Source: Sphaerisporangium perillae (GTDB lineage Bacteria > Actinomycetota > Actinomycetes > Streptosporangiales > Streptosporangiaceae). From it: DNA of 64,000 bases. The stretch is taken from positions 79,821 through 143,820 of the forward strand of contig NZ_JALLPO010000016.1 in NCBI RefSeq assembly GCF_023276435.1. The letters are read 5' to 3'. Every line of letters starts with the position of its first letter. Position 1 is the first letter of the stretch. The position numbers and the translations under genes are program-made. The notes under the pieces are model-generated. The model did no database searches. It had not been told where the DNA came from and was given only the letters and a program-made list of their open reading frames with translations. Below are positions 7,148 through 15,103 of the stretch, piece by piece.

Positions 7148-8746
7148 ATGATCATTGCCTCCGACATCGAACTGCGCGCCGGTTCCCGCCTGCTCATCGA
7201 GGAGGCGTCTTTCCGCGTGAACCCCGGCGACCGCATCGGGCTGGTGGGCCGCAACGGCGCGGGCAAGACCACGCTCACCAAGGTGCTGGCCGGCGAGGGC
7301 CTCCCGGCCGCCGGTACGGTCTCCACCTCCGGCAGCATCGGCTACCTTCCCCAGGACCCGCGCACCGGAGACCTCTCGGTGGTCGCCTCCGACCGCATCC
7401 TGTCGGCCCGCGGCCTGGACGAGGTACTGCGCGAGTTGCGCGAGGCCGAGCTCGGCATGGCCTCCGACGACGTGCGCGTCCGCGACCGCGCGGTCCGCGC
7501 CTACGGCCGCCTGGAGGACCGGCTGCACGTCCTCGGCGGGTACTCCGCGGAGGCCGAGGCGGCGTCCATCGCCTCCAGCCTCGGGTTGCCCGACCGGGTG
7601 CTCAAGCAGCCCCTCCAGACCCTGTCCGGTGGCCAGCGCCGGCGGGTGGAACTGGCCCGCATTCTGTTCAGCGGAGCGGAGACTCTCCTACTTGACGAGC
7701 CGACAAACCACCTCGATGCGGACTCAATCGGGTGGCTTCGTGATTTTTTACGATCCCACCAGGGCGGCTTGATCATTATTAGCCACGATGTCGGCCTTCT
7801 TGAAGCGACGGTCAACAAGGTCCTGCACCTGGACGCCAACCGCTGCGTCATCGACACCTACAACGTCGGCTGGACCACCTATCTGGCCCAGCGCGAGACC
7901 GACGAGCGGCGCAGGAAGCGGGAGCGGGCCAACGCCGAGCGCCAGGCCTCGCAGTTGCTCTCGCAGGCCGACCGCATGCGCGCCAAGGCCACCAAGGCCA
8001 AGGCCGCGCAGGACATGGAGCGACGGGCCAAGCGACTGCTGGCGGGCGTGGAGGAGGAGCGGCGCAGCGACAAGGTGGCCAAGCTGCGCTTCCCCGACCC
8101 CGCCCCCTGCGGCCGCACGCCGCTGACGGCCGCCGGCCTGTCGAAGTCCTACGGCTCGCTGGAGGTCTTCACCGACGTCGACGCGGCCGTCGACCGGGGC
8201 AGCAGGGTCGTCGTGCTCGGCCTCAACGGCGCAGGCAAGACCACGCTGCTGCGCATGCTCGGCGGCCTGGAAAAGCCCGACTCCGGCGAGGTTCGCCCAG
8301 GTCACGGCCTCAAGCTCGGGTACTACGCCCAGGAGCACGAGACGCTGGACGCCGATCGCAGCGTGCTGGAGAACATGCGCTCCGCCGGGCCCGACGTGCC
8401 GGACGTGGCGCTGCGCAAGGTCCTCGGCTCGTTCCTGTTCTCCGGGGACGACGCCGAAAAGCCCGCGTCCGTGCTGTCGGGCGGGGAGAAGACGCGGCTG
8501 GCCCTGGCCACGCTGGTGCTCTCGAGCGCCAACGTCCTCCTGCTCGACGAGCCCACGAACAACCTCGATCCCATCAGCCGCGATCAGGTTCTTTCAGCGC
8601 TAAGGTCCTATTCTGGGGCAATTGTCCTCGTTACACACGATGAGGGGGCCGTAGCGGCTCTACGACCGGATAGGGTGATCTTGCTACCGGACGGAGTTGA
8701 AGACGCTTGGAGCGACGAATTTTCCGATCTTGTGGCACTCGCCTGA
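7148..8746 (+). CDS. ABC-F family ATPase (ribosome-associated)
   Basis: A 532-residue soluble protein with two ABC ATPase domains and no membrane segment. NBD1 has GRNGAGKTT, LSGGQRRRVELARIL and LLLDEPTNHLD; NBD2 has GLNGAGKTT, LSGGEKTRLALATLVL and LLLDEPTNNLD. A charged helical linker (about residues 250-320, rich in Arg/Lys/Ala) matches the P-site tRNA interaction motif that reaches into the ribosome. Members act in translation or antibiotic protection. The ATG at 7148 has GGGAG 10 bases upstream. Two segments (about 7684-7812 and 8575-8746), at corresponding positions in the two NBDs, use many A/T-ending codons, including a rare TTA leucine codon (7748-7750), unlike the rest of the gene. 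Confidence 0.92.
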   Translation: MIIASDIELRAGSRLLIEEASFRVNPGDRIGLVGRNGAGKTTLTKVLAGEGLPAAGTVSTSGSIGYLPQDPRTGDLSVVASDRILSARGLDEVLRELREAELGMASDDVRVRDRAVRAYGRLEDRLHVLGGYSAEAEAASIASSLGLPDRVLKQPLQTLSGGQRRRVELARILFSGAETLLLDEPTNHLDADSIGWLRDFLRSHQGGLIIISHDVGLLEATVNKVLHLDANRCVIDTYNVGWTTYLAQRETDERRRKRERANAERQASQLLSQADRMRAKATKAKAAQDMERRAKRLLAGVEEERRSDKVAKLRFPDPAPCGRTPLTAAGLSKSYGSLEVFTDVDAAVDRGSRVVVLGLNGAGKTTLLRMLGGLEKPDSGEVRPGHGLKLGYYAQEHETLDADRSVLENMRSAGPDVPDVALRKVLGSFLFSGDDAEKPASVLSGGEKTRLALATLVLSSANVLLLDEPTNNLDPISRDQVLSALRSYSGAIVLVTHDEGAVAALRPDRVILLPDGVEDAWSDEFSDLVALA

Positions 8747-8860
8747 TCTTAATTTGAGCGGGTACGGATCTTTTCCCATGGAGTAGGTAGCCGATCCGGC
8801 TGAAATGACTGATCATGGCGTGAGTAACGCTGCGGAAGTCTGGCACTACAGGAGGTACTC

Positions 8861-9076
8861 GTGGCCGAGACTCTGAAGAAGGGCACCCGGGTGACCGGGG
8901 CCGACCGTGAAAAACTGGCCGCCGATCTCAAGAAGCGGTACGCCGCGGGTGAGAGCATCCGTGCGCTCGCCGCTTCGACCGGCAGGTCATATGGGTTCAT
9001 CCACCGCATCCTCAGCGAGTCCGGCGTGACTCTGCGCGGGCGCGGCGGAGCCACCCGAGGCAAGTCGAAGCGCTAG
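8861..9076 (+). CDS. small helix-turn-helix protein
   Basis: A 71-residue basic protein beginning with GTG, 5 bases after a perfect AGGAGG. The centre (KLAADLKKRYAAGESIRALA, then STGRSYGFIHRILSESG) is an HTH of the resolvase/transposase-like type that senses no ligand, followed by a Gly/Arg/Lys tail (RGRGGATRGKSKR) suited to DNA contact. Proteins of this size and layout are widespread and conserved in actinomycetes, but I know of no firm function. It stands alone between the ABC-F and enoyl-CoA hydratase genes. Confidence 0.85.
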   Translation: MAETLKKGTRVTGADREKLAADLKKRYAAGESIRALAASTGRSYGFIHRILSESGVTLRGRGGATRGKSKR

Positions 9077-9217
9077 GCAGGCCGCCTCGGAAACGCGCGA
9101 CCGCAGCCGCTCGTCCCGTTCAGCCGATACCCGTCCCGCCCGCGCCGGTAGAATCTGATTCTGGAACCCTACTGGGTTCGGGCGTGACGGGACAGCGACG
9201 TACGGACGGAGCGAACG

Positions 9218-10132
9218 ATGCCGGAAGCGACGCTTGGGGGGAGTGCGGCGGACATCTCGGCGAGCAAGGATGCCGACCCGGGCACGGATGGAGCGCTGAC
9301 GCGCGCCGGAGGGGTGCGCGGCGAGGCTGACAGAGCCCCTGACAGCGAAGAGCTCGCGGAGATCGGTCTGCGCTTCGAGGTGGACGGCGAGATCGCGACG
9401 GTCACACTGGACCGGCCGGAGAGGCGGAACGCCCAGACGTTCGCCACCTGGTCGGCTCTCGCTCGGATCGGCGGAACACTGCCGGAGCAGGTGCGCGTCG
9501 TCGTGGTCCGAGGCGAGGGGCCGTCCTTCTCAGCGGGCATCGACCTGCGATTGTTCACTCCGGAAGGGGTGCAGGGGCAGGGGTCGTTCACGTCCGCGGC
9601 GGCGCTCGACGGCGAGACGCTCGAAGAGCGCATCAAGGAATTCCAGAAGGGCTTCCTGTGGCTGCGCCGCCCGGACATCGTGTCGATCGCGGCAGTGCAC
9701 GGGCATGCGATCGGGGCGGGCTTCCAGCTGGCTCTGGCCTGCGACCTGCGGGTAATCGCGGACGACACGAAGTTCTGCATGAAGGAACCCGCGCTTGGGC
9801 TGGTCCCTGACCTGACCGGCACCAAGCCGCTGGTCGACCTCGTCGGCCTGTCCAGGGCCGTGGAGATCTGCCTGACGGCACGCTTCGTCGAGGCGGAGGA
9901 GGCGTTGAGGCTCGGCCTGGCCGAGCAGGTCGTTCCCAGAGAGGAGCTGGGAGCGGCGGCGCGCGCGCTCGCCTCGTCCCTGCTGGCGACCGACAGGGGC
10001 GCGGCGACGGCGACCAAGCGGCTGCTCCAGGGGGCCGTGGGCCGGACGCTGGAGGAGCAGTCCGCGGCCGAGCGCGCCGAGCAGGCGGTGCGCATCAGGA
10101 CGCTCTTCGGGGGTGCCGGCCGGACCGGGTGA
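9218..10132 (+). CDS. enoyl-CoA hydratase/isomerase family protein
   Basis: A 304-residue crotonase-fold protein. After an unconserved 45-residue N-terminal extension the core starts at LRFEVDGEIATVTLDRPERRNAQ. The oxyanion-hole segments are visible as GPSFSAGIDLRLF and VHGHAIGAGFQLALACDLR. In true hydratases two glutamates catalyse. The second position here falls in KEPALGLVPDLTGT, with Glu at KEP and Asp near the usual second site, so it may be an isomerase or another crotonase activity. A role in fatty acid or CoA-ester metabolism is likely. GGAG lies 7 bases before the ATG, and a later start after the extension cannot be excluded. Confidence 0.85.
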   Translation: MPEATLGGSAADISASKDADPGTDGALTRAGGVRGEADRAPDSEELAEIGLRFEVDGEIATVTLDRPERRNAQTFATWSALARIGGTLPEQVRVVVVRGEGPSFSAGIDLRLFTPEGVQGQGSFTSAAALDGETLEERIKEFQKGFLWLRRPDIVSIAAVHGHAIGAGFQLALACDLRVIADDTKFCMKEPALGLVPDLTGTKPLVDLVGLSRAVEICLTARFVEAEEALRLGLAEQVVPREELGAAARALASSLLATDRGAATATKRLLQGAVGRTLEEQSAAERAEQAVRIRTLFGGAGRTG

Positions 10133-10250
10133 TCGTTCGCCGTGAGCTGATCGGGGAATCGCGCGACCGGTTCTCACGCTTGGCGGGAAGAGGGAACGGG
10201 GGAAGACCTCCGAGCCGAGCGTGCGGGGAGAGGACCGGCGAAAGACCACG

Positions 10251-12128
10251 ATGTCGATGATGGGCGGGGGATACGGGCCCCAGGTGATGCGGTCCCTGCG
10301 GCGGGACAGCTCGGTGACCAAGGAACGGCTCACGCCGGGAACGGTGCCGCGCATCGTCCGGTACGCGCGGCCCTACCGCCGCCAGATCGCCGCCTTCCTG
10401 GGGCTGGTCGTCCTCGACGCGGTCATCGTGATCGCCAACCCGCTGCTGCTGAAGTCGATCATCGACAACGGCATCATCCCGCGCCGTACCGACGTCGTCA
10501 TGGCGCTGTCGCTGGTGATCGCGGGCCTGGCCCTGCTGGACGCGGGGCTCGGGCTGGCCCAGCGCTGGTTCTCATCGCGCATCGGTGAGGGCCTGATCTA
10601 CGACCTGCGCACCGAGGTCTTCGACCACGTGCAGCGCATGCCCGTCGCGTTCTTCATGCGCGCCCAGACCGGTGCGCTGGTCTCCCGGCTGAACAGCGAC
10701 GTCATCGGCGCGCAGCGCGCCATCACCAGCACGCTGTCGGCCGTGGTGTCCAACGTGGTGAGCCTGGTCATGGTGCTCGGCGCGATGCTGATCCTGTCAT
10801 GGCAGGTCACGCTGGTGGCCCTCGTCCTGCTGCCGATCTTCATCTTCCCCGCGCGCTACGTCGGGCGCCGCATGTCCAAGCTGACCCGCGAGCAGATGCA
10901 GCTCGACGCCGAGATGAGCTCGGTCATGACCGAGCGCTTCAACGTCGCCGGCGCCATGGTCGCCAAGCTGTACGGCCGCCCGGACGACGAGGCGACGCAC
11001 TTCAGCGAGCGCGCCGGCCAGGTGCGCGACGTGGGCATCACGGTCGGCATGTACGGCACGGTGTTCCGCGTCGCCCTCGGGCTGGTCGCCGCGCTCGCCA
11101 CCGCGCTCGTGTACGGGGCGGGCGGCGTGCTGGTGGTCGACGGCGCCTTCCCGCTCGGCACCCTGGTCGCGCTCGCGGCGATGCTCATGCGCCTGTACGG
11201 CCCGCTGACCAGCCTGTCGAACGTGCACGTCGACGTGATGACCGCCCTGGTGAGCTTCGACCGGGTGTTCGAGGTGCTGGACCTGAAGCCGATGGTCTCC
11301 GAGCGCCCGGACGCGAGGCCGCTGCCGAGCGGGCCGGTCACCATCGAGTTCGACGACGTCCAGTTCCGCTACCCCGCGGCCGAGGAGGTCTCGCTGGCCT
11401 CCCTGGAGTCGGTCGCCCGTCCCGACACCGGCCCGAGCCAGGAGGTGCTGAAAGGCGTCACCTTCACCGCCAGGCCCGGCGAGCTGATCGCCCTGGTGGG
11501 GCATTCGGGCGCGGGGAAGACCACGATCACCTCGCTGGTCTCCCGCCTGTACGACGTGACCGGCGGCGCGGTGCGGATCAACGGCGTCGACGTGCGCGAG
11601 GTCACCCTCGCGTCCCTGCGCGAGGCCGTGGGCGTCGTGATGCAGGACGCCCACCTGTTCCACGACACGATCGGGGCCAACCTGCGCTACGCGCGGCCGG
11701 GTGCCGACGAGGAGGAGATCTGGGAGGCGCTGCGCGCCGCGCAGATCGCCGAGCTGGTCGAGGGCCTGCCCGAGGGGCTGGACACCGTCGTCGGCGACCG
11801 GGGGTACCGCCTTTCCGGCGGGGAGAAGCAGCGCATCGCGCTGGCCCGGCTGCTGCTGAAGGCGCCGAGGGTCGTCGTGCTCGACGAGGCCACCGCCCAC
11901 CTGGACTCCGAGTCGGAGGCCGCCGTGCAGCGGGCGCTGAAGACGGCGCTGGCGGGCAGGACGTCACTGGTGATCGCCCACCGGCTCTCCACGATCCGCG
12001 AGGCCGACGAGATCCTCGTCGTCCAGGACGGCCACGTGGTCGAGCGCGGGCGCCATGACGACCTGCTCGCGGCGAACGGCGCCTACGCCGAGCTGTACAG
12101 CACGCAGTTCGAGCACCAGAGCAGGTGA
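10251..12128 (+). CDS. ABC transporter, fused membrane and ATPase domains (exporter half-transporter)
   Basis: About 625 residues: six membrane helices (roughly residues 40-330) followed by a nucleotide-binding domain with GHSGAGKTT (Walker A), LSGGEKQRIALARLL (signature), VVVLDEATAHLD (Walker B) and IAHRLSTI (H-loop). This is the MsbA/lipid-multidrug exporter type, acting as a dimer in the cytoplasmic membrane. A short insertion, EEVSLASLESVARPDTGPSQ, precedes Walker A. The ATG at 10251 is chosen; a GTG at 10221 is also in frame and neither has a well-placed ribosome-binding site. The substrate is unknown, and no partner half-transporter is adjacent, which favours a homodimer. Confidence 0.9.
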   Translation: MSMMGGGYGPQVMRSLRRDSSVTKERLTPGTVPRIVRYARPYRRQIAAFLGLVVLDAVIVIANPLLLKSIIDNGIIPRRTDVVMALSLVIAGLALLDAGLGLAQRWFSSRIGEGLIYDLRTEVFDHVQRMPVAFFMRAQTGALVSRLNSDVIGAQRAITSTLSAVVSNVVSLVMVLGAMLILSWQVTLVALVLLPIFIFPARYVGRRMSKLTREQMQLDAEMSSVMTERFNVAGAMVAKLYGRPDDEATHFSERAGQVRDVGITVGMYGTVFRVALGLVAALATALVYGAGGVLVVDGAFPLGTLVALAAMLMRLYGPLTSLSNVHVDVMTALVSFDRVFEVLDLKPMVSERPDARPLPSGPVTIEFDDVQFRYPAAEEVSLASLESVARPDTGPSQEVLKGVTFTARPGELIALVGHSGAGKTTITSLVSRLYDVTGGAVRINGVDVREVTLASLREAVGVVMQDAHLFHDTIGANLRYARPGADEEEIWEALRAAQIAELVEGLPEGLDTVVGDRGYRLSGGEKQRIALARLLLKAPRVVVLDEATAHLDSESEAAVQRALKTALAGRTSLVIAHRLSTIREADEILVVQDGHVVERGRHDDLLAANGAYAELYSTQFEHQSR

Positions 12129-12148
12129 CCGGCCGGGGCCGGCGCGGG

Positions 12149-13102
12149 TCAGAGGTAGCCGAGCCTGGTCAGTTCCTCCCGGGCGACCTTCTCCACGAGC
12201 GTGACCTGGTCGGGCTTGAGGCGGGAGCGCCAGGCGCCGACCTTGGGCGCGGTCGTGCCGTACAGGGCGACCTTGGACACCCGGCTCTCCAGGAAGTCGG
12301 AGATCGTGGCGATGGTCCGTCCGGGGGAGCCGGCCATGTCCTCGTAGCGGACGGTGAGGAGCTGACCGGCGGGCATCTCCTGGCGCAGCGCGGCGCTCAG
12401 GCGCACGGCGCTGCGCCAGCGCAGGGCGCACTTGCCGGCCGGCTCCATGGCCGTCCACCTGTCGCGGTGCTCGCTGGAGTTGACCCCGAGGAACGGGTTC
12501 GGGAACTCGGTCTCGTCGCTGAGCATGCTGGTGCGGAACCAGCTCATGGAGACGCGGTCGGCGAGCATGTCGGTGGTGACGTCCCTGCCGTCGCGGATGA
12601 ACTGGACGAAACGCGCGTCAGGGAAGGCCTGGAGCAGCACCGGGGCGCTGTACAGCAGGTCGGGGTTGGCGTCGCCGAACCGGACGATGGTGCCGGGGGA
12701 CGCGCACGGGCCCCCGCCGGTGACGCCGCCGGCCTCGCGGCACGACGCCGGGCACTCGGCGCACGCCCCGGGGATGATCTGCCACGCCTCGGCGAGGGCG
12801 TCGCGCAGCACCCGTACCGCGCCGCCGCCCTTCCTGCGCATGATCGACGGCCGGCGGGCGAAGGCGTAGACGACGTGCGCGACCGCGGCCCTGCCCATGG
12901 TGACGTGGAAGCCGGGAGAGCGTTTCAGGGCACGCGCGAGGAGGTCCGCGCCGGAGTGCGGCGCACCGAGGACGAACACCGGCCGTCGGACCTTGATGCC
13001 GTTGACCACGAGAATGTGGGTCGGGGGTCGCATAAGTGAGGACAGTCTGACACCCTTTGCGAGGTGAACGAACCGGCCACGCCCCGCCCATCGGTGGTAC
13101 AT
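12149..13102 (-). CDS. sulfotransferase-family protein with cysteine cluster
   Basis: A 317-residue protein of the PAPS-dependent sulfotransferase fold. VFVLGAPHSGADLLARAL (residues 43-60) is the 5'-phosphosulfate-binding loop, and RFVQFIRDGRDVTTDML (164-180) is the 3'-phosphate-binding region. Between them is a cysteine-rich insertion with Cys114, Cys117, Cys121 and Cys133 (CAECPASC...C), which could bind a metal or form disulfides. Start at 13102 is supported by AGGTGA 4 bases upstream; Met24 is an alternative. Substrate unknown. It is convergent with the ABC exporter (20-bp gap) and divergent from the LD-carboxypeptidase. Confidence 0.82.
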   Translation of the reverse strand: MYHRWAGRGRFVHLAKGVRLSSLMRPPTHILVVNGIKVRRPVFVLGAPHSGADLLARALKRSPGFHVTMGRAAVAHVVYAFARRPSIMRRKGGGAVRVLRDALAEAWQIIPGACAECPASCREAGGVTGGGPCASPGTIVRFGDANPDLLYSAPVLLQAFPDARFVQFIRDGRDVTTDMLADRVSMSWFRTSMLSDETEFPNPFLGVNSSEHRDRWTAMEPAGKCALRWRSAVRLSAALRQEMPAGQLLTVRYEDMAGSPGRTIATISDFLESRVSKVALYGTTAPKVGAWRSRLKPDQVTLVEKVAREELTRLGYL

Positions 13103-13147
13103 GGCGTCACCTGGGTAAGACTACTCACTGTGGCGGCTGTTTCCGCC

Positions 13148-13176
13148 GATTCATGCGTTTTCGGCGTCCATGAATC
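13148..13176. promoter_or_regulatory. inverted repeat in divergent promoter region
   Basis: GATTCATG (13148-13155) and CATGAATC (13169-13176) form a perfect 8-bp inverted repeat with 13 bases between, in the 113-bp gap separating the divergent sulfotransferase and LD-carboxypeptidase genes. It could be an operator or an mRNA hairpin. Confidence 0.35.
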
Positions 13177-13215
13177 AGGGCGAATCCACCGGCTTCCCGG
13201 TCACGGAGGCCCACG

Positions 13216-14142
13216 ATGAGCGCCCGGCGGCTCTGGATCCCCGCCCGGCTCCGTCCCGGCGACCGGGTGGCCGTCGTCGCGCCCTCCGGGCCGGTGGACC
13301 CGGTCCGGCTCGCGCGGGGCCGCCAGGTCCTCACCGAGGTCGGCCTGGACGTGGTCGTGATGCCCAGGGTGCTCAACCGCCGGGGATACCTCGCGGGGTC
13401 GGACGCGGGCAGGGCGGCCGACCTGCAGGAGGCCTGGTGCGACCCCGACGTCCGTGCCGTGATCTGCGCGCGCGGCGGCTATGGCGCCACCCGCCTGCTC
13501 GACCTGCTCGACTGGCAGGCCATGGAGGCCGCCCGGCCCAAGATCCTGCTCGGATCGAGCGACATCACCGCGCTGCACCAGGCCTTCGCCGTGCGGCTCG
13601 GCGTGGCGAGCTGCTTCGGCCCGATGCCGGCGTGCTCGACGCTGAGCGACGCCGAAGGGCCCGAGCAGGCCACGCTGGCCCACCTGTGCGCGTCGCTGTT
13701 CGAGTCCGAGATGCCCGACCCGGTGGCCGGCGAGCAGGTGATCGTGCCCGGCCATGCCGAAGGGCCCCTCACCGGCGGCAACCTGGCGCTGCTCGCGGCC
13801 CTGTGCGGCACCCCGTACGCCATGCGCGGCCAGGGGCACATCGTGCTGCTGGAGGACGTCGGCGAGGATCCCTACCGCATCGACCGCATGCTCACCCAGC
13901 TCCTGCAGGCCGGGTGCCTCACCGGCGCCCTCGGCATCGTGCTGGGCTCCTGGGTGGACTGCGGGGACCCGATGGGAGTGCTGGTCGACCGGCTGGCCCC
14001 GCTGGAAGTGCCGACGATCGCCGGGCTGCCCATCGGCCACGGCACACCACAGTTCACCGCGTGGCTTGGGGCGGACGCGGTCATTGATACCGAATCGTGC
14101 TCTTTGACTTGCCTGTTCCGCGACCCCGCTACGGCACTGTAG
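13216..14142 (+). CDS. LD-carboxypeptidase (peptidase S66)
   Basis: A 308-residue S66-family serine peptidase, which removes the terminal D-Ala from tetrapeptides during murein recycling, or cleaves related amide bonds (MccF-like). The nucleophile is Ser115 in LLGSSDITALH. The acid segment VLLEDVGEDPYRIDRML and a C-terminal IGHG histidine complete the triad. N-terminal DRVAVVAPSGPV is the usual family start. GGAGG lies 6 bases before the ATG. There is no signal peptide, so the enzyme is cytoplasmic. Confidence 0.93.
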   Translation: MSARRLWIPARLRPGDRVAVVAPSGPVDPVRLARGRQVLTEVGLDVVVMPRVLNRRGYLAGSDAGRAADLQEAWCDPDVRAVICARGGYGATRLLDLLDWQAMEAARPKILLGSSDITALHQAFAVRLGVASCFGPMPACSTLSDAEGPEQATLAHLCASLFESEMPDPVAGEQVIVPGHAEGPLTGGNLALLAALCGTPYAMRGQGHIVLLEDVGEDPYRIDRMLTQLLQAGCLTGALGIVLGSWVDCGDPMGVLVDRLAPLEVPTIAGLPIGHGTPQFTAWLGADAVIDTESCSLTCLFRDPATAL

Positions 14143-14181
14143 GCCCGGGTCGGGGCAACACAGTGGCGGTTGGGAGCCTGC

Positions 14182-15087
14182 GTGGGCTGGTTCAGGCGGC
14201 ATCGGGCCGGGCGGGCGGAGGCCCCGCCACGTTCCGTCGAGGACGTTGACCTCGACTCCCTGCTGGCGCTCGTGGCAGAGAACCTCGGCTACGAGCACGA
14301 CTTCCAGCCCGGCGGATCCACGCTGACGCTCTCGGGGCCCCGCGACGTCACGGTTCGGCTCGACGGGCTGCGCCGCGAGGCGGGGCGGCGCTCCCGCGAG
14401 GACTGGCCGGTGCTGGTCTCCGAACACCTCTCGCGTGCCGTCTCCCGTACCGACGACCTGCCGGACGTGTGCGACTACGCCCAGATCAAGGCCCTGCTGC
14501 GCACGGGGGTCGTGCTCGCCGACGGCCTGGAGGAAGACCCCTCCCGCCTGATCGGCCGTCATGTCGGCTCCGACCTGATCGAGATCCTCACCGTGTCCGG
14601 ACGTCCCGTACGGCCGGAGGAGGCCTTCTGCTGGCCGGTCCCGCCGGCCGAGGCCCTGGAGGTGGCGGCGGCCAACGTCCTCGCCGACGAACGGCTGTCG
14701 GCCGAGCGCGTCGACCTCGACGGGACCCCGGCCTGGCACATGACCGGCTCGGCGGCGGGCGCGGCCGTGCACCTGCGCAGGATCGACGACTACCTGCTGG
14801 TCTCTCCGGACGGGCTGATCGTCGCGATCCCCCGCCCTGGCGAGATGATCGTCCACCCCATCGGCGGCCTGTCGGTGATGCGGGCGATCGAGCGGCTGTG
14901 GCTGCTGGCCCACCGCGAGTACCGCGCGCACGACGACGGCCTCAGCCCGCACGTCTACTGGTGGAACGACGGGCGGCTGACGCGCATCCAGGCCGACCTG
15001 GTGGTCCAGAACGGCCAGCGACGCCTGGTCGTCGCCCCGCCCCCCGACTTCGCCCGCCTCCTCGCCGCCCTGGCCCGGGGCCGCTAG
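14182..15087 (+). CDS. conserved hypothetical protein
   Basis: 301 residues from the GTG at 14182, which has GGGAG 5 bases upstream; the TTG at 14170 has none. After a basic N-terminus the protein is mixed alpha/beta, with DLDSLLALVAENLGYEHDF, a charged middle segment and C-terminal blocks such as VHPIGGLSVMRAIERLWLLA and VYWWNDGRLTRIQAD. No signal peptide, membrane segment or catalytic motif is visible. I do not recognise a family. It follows the LD-carboxypeptidase by 39 bp and may share its transcript. Confidence 0.75.
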   Translation: MGWFRRHRAGRAEAPPRSVEDVDLDSLLALVAENLGYEHDFQPGGSTLTLSGPRDVTVRLDGLRREAGRRSREDWPVLVSEHLSRAVSRTDDLPDVCDYAQIKALLRTGVVLADGLEEDPSRLIGRHVGSDLIEILTVSGRPVRPEEAFCWPVPPAEALEVAAANVLADERLSAERVDLDGTPAWHMTGSAAGAAVHLRRIDDYLLVSPDGLIVAIPRPGEMIVHPIGGLSVMRAIERLWLLAHREYRAHDDGLSPHVYWWNDGRLTRIQADLVVQNGQRRLVVAPPPDFARLLAALARGR

Positions 15088-15103
15088 ACCTCCCCGGCCT
15101 TCG

